A stretch of DNA of 64,000 nt from Kiritimatiellia bacterium (GCA_012103575.1 WLWN01000001.1:1193792-1257791); one strand, 5' to 3'; shown: positions 50,761 through 60,944, counted from the first letter of the stretch. Made by a program: numbers and translations. The notes: a model not told the origin generated them from the sequence alone.

Positions 50761-50820
50761 GCCCAACCAATGCCTCAAGCGTACCAGCTGCCGCCGGCCC
50801 GCTTAGGCTGGACGTTGGGC
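50761..50820 (+). other. attC site 6 (canonical 60 bp)
   Basis: Begins GCCCAAC (fits RYYYAAC) and ends GTTGGGC (fits GTTRRRY), fully complementary. Inner arms CCTCAAGCG and CGCTTAGG pair with one unpaired base, as attC sites require. Length is that of the classic 59-base element. It follows the toxin stop by 1 bp. Confidence 0.9.
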
Positions 50821-50841
50821 AGAACGGATTTAATACATGGT

Positions 50842-52059
50842 GGATTGTAAAATTAAATGCCGCAAAAAATGGACCTGAGAGCTTCTGTTCATGCGGCGAT
50901 CTCCAAATCGAAACACTCCTATGCGGGTTTGTATTCTAGGATCTTGCGAGGATAGTTGTTAATCCATTTTTCAATCTCACCAATACGGTCGATGGTATAT
51001 TTTCTGATGTTGTCTCCTTTGGCGACGAAACGACGAACCATACGGTTGGCATTTTCGTTGGAGCCTCGTTCCCAGGAAGAATACGGGTGAGCATAATAGA
51101 GTTTAACACGTCTCTTTTTGCTAAATCCGGAACGTTCCATCTGCTCCACGTCGAGAAACTCGCTCCCGTTATCGGCTGTAATCGACTTGAACATCGATCT
51201 GAATGGGCCAACTCCCATCGATCTTTCGATCGCTTTGAGGGCCTGCAGAACCGATGCCTGTGTTTTATCCGAAAGTTTTCTCACCCTTAGCATTCGGGTC
51301 TTTCTTTCTACTAACGTCATTAAAACCGGTTTTGAAGTTCCTTTTCCGCCGACGATCAAATCCAATTCCCAGTGCCCAAATTCCTCGCGTTTTTCTACGG
51401 TCTTAGGTCGTTTTTCGATACTGGTCCTTCGGGCATGTTGCTTTTTAACCCGCTTAATAGCACGTCTTTTTCGTTTTATCCGTTTTCGTTTTTCCCATAG
51501 GGACTCGTTGCTCACCCCCGGGATGAGACCTTGGTCAATATAGGTATACAGCGTTTTTGTACTCACCGCTGCAGGTCTCTGCTCTTGTTTAAGCAAAGGA
51601 GCAACCACATCGGGTGAGCGTTTGTGAACAAGAATGTGCTCGCTGATAAACACGGCCGTTTCATGATGCTTTCCAAGCTTAAGCTCAGGTCCCTTGGCCG
51701 TCGCATTTAGATCATGAAGTTCCTGGGCTCGATCACTGCTGTATGCTTTCTTCTTTCGCAGCTCTGTATCGAAATGCTCTACCTCCCCACGTTTAATTTC
51801 GCGCTCTATGGTTCGACGATGCCTTCCCAGATAGCTGGCTATCTCCAAAGGACGTCCTCGGTTTTTGAGCATTGTTTCAATCATGATCCGTTCTTTCTGT
51901 GTCAAATGCTTGCCTTTTCGGGGATGAATACTACTCTTGATTTGTTCCATGTCTTTCTCCTTTTTTTGTCTTCTGTCGAGTTTCTAAATCTAGAAGATTT
52001 CGGCATGGAACACTCCTGTTTTACAATATCTTCTTTTGGGCATTTAATATTATAATTCT
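50842..52059 (-). mobile_element. IS30-family element of a second kind
   Basis: About 1.2 kb bounded by near-inverse ATTGTAAAATTAAATGCC (50845) and GGCATTTAATATTATAAT (ending ~52057). It carries an intact IS30-type transposase unlike that of copies A-D. It closes the cassette array. Confidence 0.75.
50919..51950 (-). CDS. IS30-family transposase (second kind)
   Basis: 343 residues: HTH (RPLEIASYLGRHRRTIEREI), basic linker, DDE domain with FGHWELDLIVGGKG, SITADNGSEFLDVEQ and YSSWERGSNENANRMVRRF. Intact, AAGGAG near the start. Confidence 0.9.
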   Translation of the reverse strand: MEQIKSSIHPRKGKHLTQKERIMIETMLKNRGRPLEIASYLGRHRRTIEREIKRGEVEHFDTELRKKKAYSSDRAQELHDLNATAKGPELKLGKHHETAVFISEHILVHKRSPDVVAPLLKQEQRPAAVSTKTLYTYIDQGLIPGVSNESLWEKRKRIKRKRRAIKRVKKQHARRTSIEKRPKTVEKREEFGHWELDLIVGGKGTSKPVLMTLVERKTRMLRVRKLSDKTQASVLQALKAIERSMGVGPFRSMFKSITADNGSEFLDVEQMERSGFSKKRRVKLYYAHPYSSWERGSNENANRMVRRFVAKGDNIRKYTIDRIGEIEKWINNYPRKILEYKPA

Positions 52060-52188
52060 CAAAACATTCATAAAATCGGATTTCCAATCCTCTTAAAATA
52101 TGATACCCATCGAAATCTAAAAAAATATTTGTGGATCTGAAAATCGCCTTCGAAAACGGTCTAACTTAGTTAAAAAAGGAGAACTCTA

Positions 52189-53310
52189 ATGACAGCCAGT
52201 AAACCAGGAGGATTGGCCGGTGTCGTGGCCGGGGAAACAACGATTGCAACCGTGGGAAAAGAAGGCGCAGAACTTACCTATCGAGGATATTCCATTGAAG
52301 ACTTATCTGAAAATACTTCATTTGAAGAAGTCGCTTATTTATTGTTGAAAGGCGAGTTGCCGAATGGATCTCAACTAGAGAGCTATAAAGCTGAGCTGAA
52401 AGGGTTAAGAGGTTTGCCGGACGCTTTAAAAACCGTGTTAGAACAAATCCCCGGTGATGCACATCCCATGGATGTCTTGCGTACAGGATGTTCGGCATTA
52501 GGGACGATGGAACCTGAAAATGAATCACGTGATCAATTTTTCATTGCAAACCGTCTCATTGCTAGTTTTGGGTCGATGCTCTTGTATTGGTATCATTACC
52601 AAAAAAGCGGGCAGAAAATTAATGTAGAGACCGATGACACGAGTGTGGCCGGTCATTTCTTGCATTTGCTTCATGGTAAAGCACCCGACGAGAACCTTGA
52701 GCGTGTTATGGATGTCTCCTTAATCCTCTATGCCGAACATGAATTTAATGCCTCCACCTTTACCGGTCGTATTATTACATCCACCTTGTCTGATTTTTAT
52801 TCCGCGGTTACAGGGGCTATCGGCGCTTTGCGAGGCCCTTTGCATGGCGGGGCCAATGAGGCCGCCATGGAATTGATTCAAAAATTCTCAACCGCGGACG
52901 AGGCCGAGGAAGAGCTTATGGCCATGTTAGCACGGAAAGATAAAATTATGGGGTTTGGTCATCGTGTTTACAAAATATGTGATCCGCGATCTGACATTAT
53001 TCAAGGGTGGGCTAAAAAACTTTCAGAAGCCGCAGGGGATACCGTTATTTATCCGGTTTCCAAAAGGATCCATGCGGTGATGAAACGCGAAAAGAAATTA
53101 TTCCCTAATTTAGATTTTTATAGCGCCTCCGCCTATCATTTTTTAGGCATCCCAACGCCTATGTTTACACCGATATTTGTTATATCGCGTATGACAGGTT
53201 GGGCTGCACACTTCTTTGAACAACGAGCAGATAACCGCTTGATAAGGCCTTCCGCTGATTATGTAGGACCTGAACCACGGCTGGTTGTTCCCCTCGCGGA
53301 ACGAGGATAA
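52189..53310 (+). CDS. prpC: 2-methylcitrate synthase / citrate synthase
   Basis: 373-residue citrate-synthase-fold enzyme joining propionyl-CoA (or acetyl-CoA) and oxaloacetate. Catalytic regions: [12 protein letters not shown] (His), [14 protein letters not shown] (His) and [14 protein letters not shown] (Asp), with the C-terminal RPSADYVGP typical of the short type I group that includes PrpC. The start has AAAAAAGGAG upstream. I favour methylcitrate synthase because prpD follows; a housekeeping citrate synthase cannot be excluded. Confidence 0.85.
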   Translation: MTASKPGGLAGVVAGETTIATVGKEGAELTYRGYSIEDLSENTSFEEVAYLLLKGELPNGSQLESYKAELKGLRGLPDALKTVLEQIPGDAHPMDVLRTGCSALGTMEPENESRDQFFIANRLIASFGSMLLYWYHYQKSGQKINVETDDTSVAGHFLHLLHGKAPDENLERVMDVSLILYAEHEFNASTFTGRIITSTLSDFYSAVTGAIGALRGPLHGGANEAAMELIQKFSTADEAEEELMAMLARKDKIMGFGHRVYKICDPRSDIIQGWAKKLSEAAGDTVIYPVSKRIHAVMKREKKLFPNLDFYSASAYHFLGIPTPMFTPIFVISRMTGWAAHFFEQRADNRLIRPSADYVGPEPRLVVPLAERG

Positions 53311-53452
53311 TGTCATTAGGTTAGTATGTTCTCCTTCAGAGAGCGTTATTTATTGTCATCAATGACGGGCCACTCTTTGGTCCTCTTGACGTACGTAAGC
53401 ACAGACTGACGACATGAAATGTCAAATAACGAGCTTAAATTGAAAAAGCAAT

Positions 53453-54967
53453 ATGATGAGCACACACATTTCCAATATTCGCCCCAAATCCGATGACATC
53501 CTTATCAAAATAGCGGACTATGTAACCGACTATGTCATTGATAGTGACGAAGCCTATAATACAGCGCGCTATTGTCTTCTAGATACATTAGGGTGTGGGT
53601 TTCTTGCTCTTAATTATCCCGAATGCACTAAGTTATTAGGTCCTATTGTCGAGGGCACTCAGGTTCCGAATGGTGCCCGAGTTCCCGGAACGTCCTATGA
53701 ACTTGATCCCGTACACGCGGCGTTTAACATTGGGTGTATGATCCGTTGGTTAGATTTTAATGATACCTGGCTTGCTGCAGAATGGGGTCATCCATCAGAT
53801 AATCTTGGTGGTATATTAGCGGTAGCTGATTATATGAATCGCGCAAAATTTTTTGGGGTAAAGAGTCCTCTGAGTGTGAGAGATGTCCTAACAGCCATGA
53901 TTAAAGCGCATGAAATTCAAGGTGTTCTTGCATTAGAAAATAGCTTTAATCGCGTAGGTCTTGATCATGTAATTCTCGTTAGGGTGGCCACAACAGCCGT
54001 TGTCATGGCTATGCTGGGAGGGACAAAAGATCAAATCATAGATGCTCTATCAAATGCCTGGATTGACGGCGGAGCCTTACGCACATATCGTCATGCCCCC
54101 AACACCGGTTCACGAAAATCATGGGCTGCGGGCGATGCAACCAGTCGCGCTGTACGACTCGCGTTGATGGTGCTTAAAGGGGAAATGGGATATCCGGCCG
54201 CATTAACAACTCAGACATGGGGGTTCTATGATGTTTTGTTTAAGGGGAACACATTTAGTTTAGCCCGACCGTTCGGTTCTTATGTGATGGAAAACGTCCT
54301 GTTTAAGATTTCGTTTCCTGCGGAGTTTCATGCACAGACCGCAGTTGAATGTGCCCTGAAACTTCATGCGGAAATCAAAGACCGCCTTGATGATATTGAA
54401 CAAATAACCATTACGACACATGAATCTGCGATCCGCATTATTGACAAAACAGGGCCTTTACACAATCCCGCTGACCGAGATCATTGTATACAATACATGA
54501 CAGCGATTGGTCTTATATTTGGCGATTTAACAGCGGATCATTATGAAAATGATGTTGCTGTTGATCCGCGTATTGATGCGTTGCGAGAGAAAATGGTCAT
54601 CGTAGAAGATCCGCAATATAGTAAGGATTATCTAGATCCGGACAAACGTTCCATTGCCAATACCCTTCAAATCAGATTTAAATCAGGCGAAAGTACGGAT
54701 AAGGTGACTGTAGAATATCCCGTAGGCCATCGACGTCGACGAAAAGAGGGTCTTCCTGTATTACTCAACAAATTTGAGAAAACGCTGTCTCCTTATTTTA
54801 ATGAAGAGGAACAAAAAACGATCTTAAGTCTATGTACCAATCCATCCCAGCTTGATACGACGCCCGTTGATGAATTCATAAGCTTGTTGATTAAAAAAAT
54901 TGATATGAATGCTATTGTTGGTACGTCAAGATGTCCGGCCAAATTAATACGTGAACGGTCCGGTTAG
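53453..54967 (+). CDS. prpD: 2-methylcitrate dehydratase, MmgE/PrpD family
   Basis: 504-residue MmgE/PrpD protein that dehydrates 2-methylcitrate in propionate breakdown. Family landmarks: [85 protein letters not shown] and [22 protein letters not shown] at 53453; either could start. Lies 142 bp after prpC on the same strand. prpB (methylisocitrate lyase) is not next to it. Confidence 0.9.
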   Translation: MMSTHISNIRPKSDDILIKIADYVTDYVIDSDEAYNTARYCLLDTLGCGFLALNYPECTKLLGPIVEGTQVPNGARVPGTSYELDPVHAAFNIGCMIRWLDFNDTWLAAEWGHPSDNLGGILAVADYMNRAKFFGVKSPLSVRDVLTAMIKAHEIQGVLALENSFNRVGLDHVILVRVATTAVVMAMLGGTKDQIIDALSNAWIDGGALRTYRHAPNTGSRKSWAAGDATSRAVRLALMVLKGEMGYPAALTTQTWGFYDVLFKGNTFSLARPFGSYVMENVLFKISFPAEFHAQTAVECALKLHAEIKDRLDDIEQITITTHESAIRIIDKTGPLHNPADRDHCIQYMTAIGLIFGDLTADHYENDVAVDPRIDALREKMVIVEDPQYSKDYLDPDKRSIANTLQIRFKSGESTDKVTVEYPVGHRRRRKEGLPVLLNKFEKTLSPYFNEEEQKTILSLCTNPSQLDTTPVDEFISLLIKKIDMNAIVGTSRCPAKLIRERSG

Positions 54968-55009
54968 CTGAGCAGTCATCTTTTGAGCGAGTATAAAGGG
55001 GTCAAGATT

Positions 55010-56621
55010 TCAAAGCGAACGGTAAAGATTCGAAACAGGACTCTGGACATTCATGGAGCTCTCGCCAAACCAAGCTTGAACAACCGATTCTTGGCTCTGC
55101 AGTGAAGAAGAATGCACGTTAATATAATTAGGTAATCCATTGAACATTCTCAAATGATACGGAGAGCCAAAGGACGTAAATACTACACAGGAATGCTCCA
55201 TGTAAAACCTTCCTAAGAAAATTCGATTATGTGCCCCCACCGAACGTGTAGACTGTATCGCCCAATCTGCTTTAAACGCAAAGTTAATAAAAATAGTATC
55301 GTATGGGTCAATACTATCAGAAAAAAAATGGTCTACGGGGTTCAGTAAATGGGTTACATAAAAACCTCGCTCTTTCAATTTACAATCGATGACCGGAAGA
55401 TCAATATCCCCACGAGAAAGAGTAACGGTTAATATATTTGATTTTGGCTTAAGGTTTAGAGGGAATAAATGATGCAAATCGCGAACACAATGAATGGCCT
55501 CGGCTGCTATTTTTTTGCTGGCTGTATTAAAATCGTCTTTATCTTTGGATAAAACTTTAGACCCTTGATGCCCTCCCTTGTTTGTGTAAACCTAACCGCG
55601 TTTTAAGCTCCAGAACACGCCGTGTAGCGTCAGTAATACGATCGCCAGAAAGTGTGCCTGACGAGTATGCTTCACACAATATAGTATAGTCTTCTGGGAG
55701 GCGGGGAAATAAAAGCATATCACAACCCGCATTAAGGCATCCCACTGTTCGATCTTTACGGTTCATATAACCAGCGATCCCGCCCATACTCATGTCATCA
55801 GTAATAATAAGATCTTCAAACCCTAATCTTTTACGTAGCAAGTCTGTGACAATACGTCGGCTAACAGTAGCTGGCCGTTGAATCCTTCTTTGATCAAGAT
55901 GATTATCCCAAGCCGGAAAAGCAATATGACCGATCATAATAGATAAAACACCTGCTTCAATGTTCTTTCCAAAAGTCTGTCCAAATACAGCCCACCATTT
56001 CTCTAAAGAAAGAGAATTGACGGATGTCACAACGTGTTGATCCAGATCATCGACACCATCACCCGGAAAATGTTTTGCACAAGCGACCAACCCATGGTTT
56101 TACATCCCGCAAACAATAGCGGTCGCAATTTGGCTAATACGCTCCGGGTTATCACCCAGTGACCGCGTATTTGCAATAGGGTTATCGGGATTTAAATTAA
56201 CATCCACAACTGGAGCAAAGATCCAATGAATACCTACCTCACGTCCCTCCAGAGCCGTGGCCTTTCCCATGGTATAAGCTAGATCTTCAGAATCAGCTGC
56301 TTCAACAGCAAGCATGTCAGGAAAAGTAACGCCCCCTTTTATGATGTTGCCTGCACCACTTTCTAAATCAGCTGCTTCAAGAAGAGGAACCCGACTTTTT
56401 TGCTGTAAACGGGCTAAATTTGTTCGGTGTTTATCTACAGAAGCCGCTCCAACAAATACACCGCCAAGAGGAATATGCTCAAGCATGTCGATTATCTCAT
56501 CATACCACTGATACGTGCCAAGATTGGGAAGCAGCAATTGCGCTATACGTTCTTCCATACTCAAAGAGTTCAGAACAGAGTCGACCCAATTCCTTTGTTC
56601 CACGGCCAATTTTTTCAACAT
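55010..56621 (-). pseudogene. GH3 beta-N-acetylhexosaminidase-like gene, in-frame TAA plus frameshift
   Basis: Glycoside hydrolase family 3 (NagZ-like) with an extra C-terminal domain. N-terminal barrel: MEERIAQLLLPNLGTYQWYD, HWIFAPVVDVNLNPDNPIAN; then CGM*NHGLVACAKHFPGDG, where TAA at 56100-56102 breaks an otherwise open frame (CAA expected). IITDDMSMGGIAGYMNRK follows. Near 55580 a frameshift leads into GGHQGSKVLSKDKDDFNTAS and a C-terminal domain to 55010. Starts at 56621 after GAAAGG. It is the last gene of a sugar-uptake operon. Confidence 0.85.
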
Positions 56622-56624
56622 AAT

Positions 56625-57559
56625 TTATCCTTTCAATCCGGTCATTGAAATTCCATCCATAAAATTTTTCTGCGTAAAAAAGAACACGATTACGATCGGC
56701 AAGACCAAGAGCATGCTAGCCGCATGAGATAATACCATTCCGTACCTCCATGTTGACTTTGAAAGAATTGCAAACCTAACGCTAATGTAAAATCTTTTTG
56801 ATCGGTCAAATAAATAAGAGGTCCAAGAAAATCGTTCCAGGTATACATAAACTGAAACAAAGCGACCATCCCTATTGCCGGACGACATAATGGAAAAACG
56901 ATTTGCCAAAAAATTCGACATTCGCCACATCCATCCATACGAGCGGCATCAGGTAAATCTTTTGGAATCATCATGAAAAATTGACGCAATAAAAATATGC
57001 TAAACCCACCTGCAAAAAATGATGGGACCCATAAAGGGTACAGCGTTCCAATCCAACCCACGAAACAGGCTGTATAGCGGAATCATCACGACCGGGAATG
57101 GGATCATCATAGTCGCCAACACCCATAAAAAAACCTTATCTCGACCTTTCCATTTTATACACGAAAACCCATAAGCCACCAACGCACTAGAAAAACCATA
57201 CCAATAACGGTTAAAAAGCAAAGCAACAACGTGTTCTGAAGATATAGGGGAAAATGTCTCATCGCTTTAATCGCTCCTACAAAATTTCCCCATTGTGGCT
57301 TAATTTTTTTGATTCGGGTTGCCTCCACAGGCACTTTCTGGTGGTTCCCAACAGGGACCAGCTGTCCTTTTTGCTCCACATAATCTCGATAGGGTAACCA
57401 TGATGAAGAGGACAGCGTCTGCTCGATCGGCTTTACGGCAGTAGAAAACATCCACAAGAAAGGGAGCAAGAACAACATGGCACCTCCGAATAGGATGCTA
57501 TAAACCAAGATATGTCCGATTCTTACTTTTAACGCTAAACGTCTTTTACTCGCCTGCAT
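56625..57559 (-). pseudogene. Sugar ABC transporter permease (MalG type), three frameshifts
   Basis: Second inner-membrane permease of a CUT1-type importer. Pieces in successive frames: GGAMLFLLPFLWMFSTAVKP, ALVAYGFSCIKWKGRDKVF with MIPFPVVMIPLYSLFR, then DAARMDGCGECRIFWQIVFP (the EAA loop that docks the ATPase) and finally MLLVLPIVIVFFFTQKNFMD. Breaks near 57185, 57030 and 56730. Overlaps the upstream permease by 14 bp, so it was part of one operon. Confidence 0.85.
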
Positions 57560-58430
57560 AATAAATCCTCTTTTGTATCGAACACGTTGCCATCCATGTA
57601 AGGAAAAAAATCAACAAAAACAGTATACACGCCATCGCCGATGCATAGCCCATATTTAAGTATGAAAAGGCATGCTCATATAGGTAAACGGTATAAAAAA
57701 GAGCCGATCGGTTGATGCCTCCATCTGGTACCATGATGTAGGGTTGGACAAAAACCTGGAGAGAACCAATGAGGCCCATGATCAGATTAAAGTAGATCAC
57801 AGGAGAAATCATCGGTACCGTAATATGCCACAGTTTTCTTCCAAAAGAAGCCCCATCCATATCTGTTGATTCGTATATATGTTTCGGCACATCGTGAAGC
57901 GTCGCCAGATAAATAACGATCATGTTTCCTATCCCCCAAAGCGACATTAAAATCAAGGAGGGCATCGCCCAATGTGGATCGGTTAACCAATTAGGTCCGT
58001 CAATACCCATTTTTGCTAGTGCTCTATTTAATAATCCAAAACGACTATTAAACATCCAAAGCCATATCATAGCAGATGCGACAACAGGAACCAAACACGG
58101 TAAAAAGTAAGTTAAACGAAATACAGAACGCCCTTTTATAGATTGGGTTAACAGGATGGCGACCAGCAAGGAGAGTAACATCCCTAATGGCAAGAAAAAA
58201 GTAGCATAACGGAGGGTATTATATAAAGACCTCCAAAAGACATGATCGGCAACCAGATCACGATAGTTCAATGTACCGACCCATACAGGGTTGGATAGAA
58301 TATCGTAGTCACAAAATGAATAATAGAGGGCTGCCGCAAGCGGATAGACCGTAAACGTTAGAAAGCCTATGATCCACGGGCTTATAAAAGCTAACCCAAC
58401 CCATAAAACCCGACGTTCACCACGTGTCAT
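57546..58430 (-). CDS. Sugar ABC transporter permease (MalF type)
   Basis: 294-residue permease with six membrane helices and the EAA loop (ESTDMDGASFGRKLWHITVP). It would pair with the second permease and a substrate-binding protein to import an oligosaccharide. Intact, but its partners are broken and no ATPase gene is in the window, so the system is unlikely to work here. Confidence 0.9.
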   Translation of the reverse strand: MTRGERRVLWVGLAFISPWIIGFLTFTVYPLAAALYYSFCDYDILSNPVWVGTLNYRDLVADHVFWRSLYNTLRYATFFLPLGMLLSLLVAILLTQSIKGRSVFRLTYFLPCLVPVVASAMIWLWMFNSRFGLLNRALAKMGIDGPNWLTDPHWAMPSLILMSLWGIGNMIVIYLATLHDVPKHIYESTDMDGASFGRKLWHITVPMISPVIYFNLIMGLIGSLQVFVQPYIMVPDGGINRSALFYTVYLYEHAFSYLNMGYASAMACILFLLIFFLTWMATCSIQKRIYYAGE

Positions 58431-58699
58431 TTTCGTTCCACTCCTTAACGCGCTGCTTTTTTACCACATCCCAGCGTTTATTCATCCTATTAAACTTTGG
58501 CTGGGTTCGTCTTTGGACATCTGACAAGACTTCTTCCGGTAAAACATCCAAAGAAAACAGGCGGTCTTCGGCTACCAACCACTCCCGTTTATATTCGTTC
58601 CAAACCGATATATGCGGAATAAATTGGGCGTGTGGATTTTTGGCCAAATCAAAAAACACCTTTATAGAAGGATTAGGATGGTCCTTAAAAAAATTTTGC
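58417..58699 (-). pseudogene. Sugar ABC transporter substrate-binding protein, C-terminal fragment
   Basis: The last ~93 residues (FFKDHPNPSIKVFFDLAKN ... PEEVLSDVQRRTQPKFNRM) of a periplasmic sugar-binding protein, in the usual place upstream of the permeases and overlapping the MalF-type start by 14 bp. The N-terminal ~300 residues are missing at a junction with a RAYT fragment. Confidence 0.7.
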
Positions 58700-58724
58700 T
58701 AACCGTAGCTAACGGCGAAAATTT

Positions 58725-58943
58725 TCATGGAGAGATTAATATATCTGTGTACTGTGAATGAGCTGATGACCATTCCCATTGCTCAGGGCTTTGAACTAAT
58801 CCTCTTTTGACAGGATTGTTTTCAATATAGGTGCGTACATACGTGAACTGTTTGGAAGAGTGGACTTTTGCGTCGTAATATCCGTCTTGCCATTTCAAGA
58901 GTTGCCGGGTGGAACCGCCTCCCACATTAGAGTTGTCTCCCAT
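58725..58943 (-). pseudogene. REP-associated tyrosine transposase (RAYT) C-terminal fragment
   Basis: LLKWQDGYYDAKVHSSKQFT, YVRTYIENNPVKRGLVQSP and EQWEWSSAHS match the C-terminal part of Y1/TnpA-REP transposases, which lost their N-terminal HUH half here. The first ~17 residues come from the flanking palindrome. Confidence 0.75.
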
Positions 58944-58993
58944 GCGGGGGCGGACTCTGAGACTAATGTGGGAGGCGGTTCCACCCGGCGACT
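58900..58993. repeat. REP-like palindrome next to RAYT fragment
   Basis: Arms 58900-58930 and 58963-58993 are inverted copies matching at 30 of 31 positions (GTGGGAGGCGGTTCCACCCG) around a 32-bp centre. It joins a RAYT fragment and ends 1 bp before the glucanase stop codon, where it could also end its transcript. Confidence 0.8.
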
Positions 58994-58994
58994 C

Positions 58995-60338
58995 TTAAGA
59001 TAGAAAACCCGCAATTTTCATCGCATGCTGAATCTCAGGATTTTGCATAAAAAACTTCCACACAAATCCAGACCGATAATTTTCAATCATCAACAGCGTA
59101 ATACCTACATCAATACCAATCACATCTTTGTTCACCCAACCGGTATGGGGATTAAATGCATCGATAAATCCATACTTTTCCCATATACGTCCTCCAAATT
59201 CCTCATACATGTATCGCAGCAATACCTCAATAGCCTTTTGGGGAACAAAGGGAATCGAACCTGCGGCCGCACACGGCACGACTGTTCCATCAATCGGCGG
59301 GTTAGTGGTTGCCGGAGGTCCACCCCACGCTTTATATCCATCGGGACCATCCGAAGCCGTAATCCCCCAGAGTTTTTCGCTGTATAGAGGAAATGTATCA
59401 GATAAATCCATAGAAAACTCACGATGGGCCAAAGTTGCTTGAACTGAATTTTCCCAATAATCCGTATAGGCATCACGGCGATTACGGAAATCGACCCATG
59501 CATGTGAGTACTGATGTACAAATAAAGGAGGCACTTGTAGAAACGTTCGACCCCCATATGTAATAATTGGTTCCCGTTTCCAGGCATACCAGATCTCAGG
59601 GGGCAGGGGATGTGTTGAGGAACCTAAGGCCATTAAATATATAATCATATGCTCACTAAAACCATCCCACCGGGAGTGAAGAAACCCACTCTCTGGTTTC
59701 CACCCCATTGATAATGTAGTGCCATCTGCTAACATCCAACGCCAATCAATCCGCTCATAAAGCTGGGTGGCTAGACGCTCAATTTCTGTTCCTTTATAAT
59801 ATTGGCGGACGGTTAAAACTCCTGCCATTAATAATGCTGTGTCGATAGAAGACAACTCACAGTCGTCAACACGTTGACCCGTTTCCATATCGATAAAATG
59901 ATAATAAAATCCATGTCCATGAGGTAGATCATTTAAGAGATAACGAAGTGTTATCAAAATACGTTGAATAGCCTCCTGGCTCTTAATCCAACCCCGTTCA
60001 TCCCCAATACATATAGCCGTTAAACCGAACCCGATGGAAGCAATACTGGAGACAGGAAAAGATTGACGCCCATCGGCCCTGGCCCGATCTGAAATGAGAC
60101 CATTCTCAGGATTGGCTGCCTCCCCAAAAAAGCGAAAACATCGATGCTGGAGTTCATTTAGAAAGGCTGCATCATCCCCGACTGTTTTGTTAGACGGTGT
60201 GTCTGGACGGCAAGAACTGCTCGCTAAAACAACAAAAAAAATGATCCAAAAGTAAAACAATTGAGACCACTTTAAAGAAATCCCCTCTCCCTCTGGGAGA
60301 GGGGAAAAGAACCCTAACTTCTGATGAAAAACCCTCAC
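58995..60338 (-). CDS. GH144-like (glycoamylase-domain) lipoprotein
   Basis: 447 residues from the first ATG. Lipoprotein signal FYFWIIFFVVLASSSC. The body matches the PF10091 'glycoamylase' domain shared by GH144 endo-beta-1,2-glucanases: FLNELQHRCFRFFGEAANPE, SSIASIGFGLTAICIGDERG, LSSIDTALLMAGVLTVRQYY, FVHQYSHAWVDFRNRRDAYT, WGITASDGPDGYKAWG and DVGITLLMIENYRSG. It probably cleaves beta-1,2-glucan or a related polymer in the periplasm. The ATG at 60338 runs through a repeat; a TTG just before FYFWII may be the true start. Downstream of the CBM-like gene. Confidence 0.85.
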   Translation of the reverse strand: MRVFHQKLGFFSPLPEGEGISLKWSQLFYFWIIFFVVLASSSCRPDTPSNKTVGDDAAFLNELQHRCFRFFGEAANPENGLISDRARADGRQSFPVSSIASIGFGLTAICIGDERGWIKSQEAIQRILITLRYLLNDLPHGHGFYYHFIDMETGQRVDDCELSSIDTALLMAGVLTVRQYYKGTEIERLATQLYERIDWRWMLADGTTLSMGWKPESGFLHSRWDGFSEHMIIYLMALGSSTHPLPPEIWYAWKREPIITYGGRTFLQVPPLFVHQYSHAWVDFRNRRDAYTDYWENSVQATLAHREFSMDLSDTFPLYSEKLWGITASDGPDGYKAWGGPPATTNPPIDGTVVPCAAAGSIPFVPQKAIEVLLRYMYEEFGGRIWEKYGFIDAFNPHTGWVNKDVIGIDVGITLLMIENYRSGFVWKFFMQNPEIQHAMKIAGFLS

Positions 60339-60363
60339 CTTAATCCTCTCCCAGAGGGAGAGG
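60282..60363. repeat. CCTCTCCC-type palindromic repeat
   Basis: CCCCTCTCCCTCTGGGAGAG at 60283 forms one hairpin, and CCTCTCCCAGAGGGAGAGG ending 60363 another, with CCCTCACCTTAATCC between them. Similar motifs lie at ~4360-4392 and ~45410-45440. A dispersed host repeat. Confidence 0.6.
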
Positions 60364-60393
60364 AAATAAATTTTGAAGACCTTTCCGCAGAGC

Positions 60394-60822
60394 TTATTTC
60401 AATGTCTCTTCCACCTTCTCAAATGTAGCATCATCAAAATAAACCAAACCTGTAGCCTTGCCGTCCCATTGTGCAAACATCAATGTAAATCGGACGGTCA
60501 CCACTTCTGCAGGGGCTGTTGCATGAATTGTATACTCCACAAACGTATCGGTTGGACTCTTCATGGTATGCTTCACCGTGGGTTCTTCTGCAGAAACAAG
60601 TCCATCATATACATCGTAAAATTTAATTTTAGGAAACGCCTCATTTTTGCCTTTTAAAGGGTTCTCGGCATGGTGCTGAATAGAAACATTTCCTTTCCAT
60701 TCGGTTCCAGGTTCCGTATCAAAATTTTGATACATACCAGAGAAATTTGGCTCTTTCGAAAACGCCCCAAAAACTTTCACAGAAAAGCTCCCCGTTTTTG
60801 AGAACTCCGTCTCGCGAAACAC
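60394..60822 (-). CDS. CBM-like beta-sandwich protein, N-terminus lost
   Basis: 142 readable residues ending GLVYFDDATFEKVEETLK, the typical end of a CBM4/9-like carbohydrate-binding jelly roll (also SKTGSFSVKVFGAFSKEP). No signal peptide remains: upstream the frame runs ~70 bp to IS630 copy 4 and meets a TAA. Probably the truncated end of a longer secreted glycan-binding protein working with the adjacent glucanase. Confidence 0.55.
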   Translation of the reverse strand: MFRETEFSKTGSFSVKVFGAFSKEPNFSGMYQNFDTEPGTEWKGNVSIQHHAENPLKGKNEAFPKIKFYDVYDGLVSAEEPTVKHTMKSPTDTFVEYTIHATAPAEVVTVRFTLMFAQWDGKATGLVYFDDATFEKVEETLK

Positions 60823-60944
60823 ATGTTCACCAAACCGAGACCATCCTTTAATATCTTTAGTGGCAATACCCGTACCTTACCCTTGCTCCATACTAGAGCA
60901 TTTAACGATTGAAATGCCTCGCTAGAAGATCTGTACTTCATGAC

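Larger units (their letters stand above)
45043..50820 (+). mobile_element. Fossil integron: dead intI plus attC cassette array
   Basis: Integrase remnant on the minus strand, a ~195-bp AT-rich spacer where attI should lie, then six cassette units on the + strand, each followed by an attC-like palindrome (47464, 48068, 48815, 49501, 50188, 50761). Gene contents are unrelated, gene spacing is tight and the attC loops differ in length (55-102 bp), all normal for integrons. It ends at an IS30-type element at 50842. The attI site could not be identified and may be disturbed by the MITE end at 47074. Confidence 0.8.
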
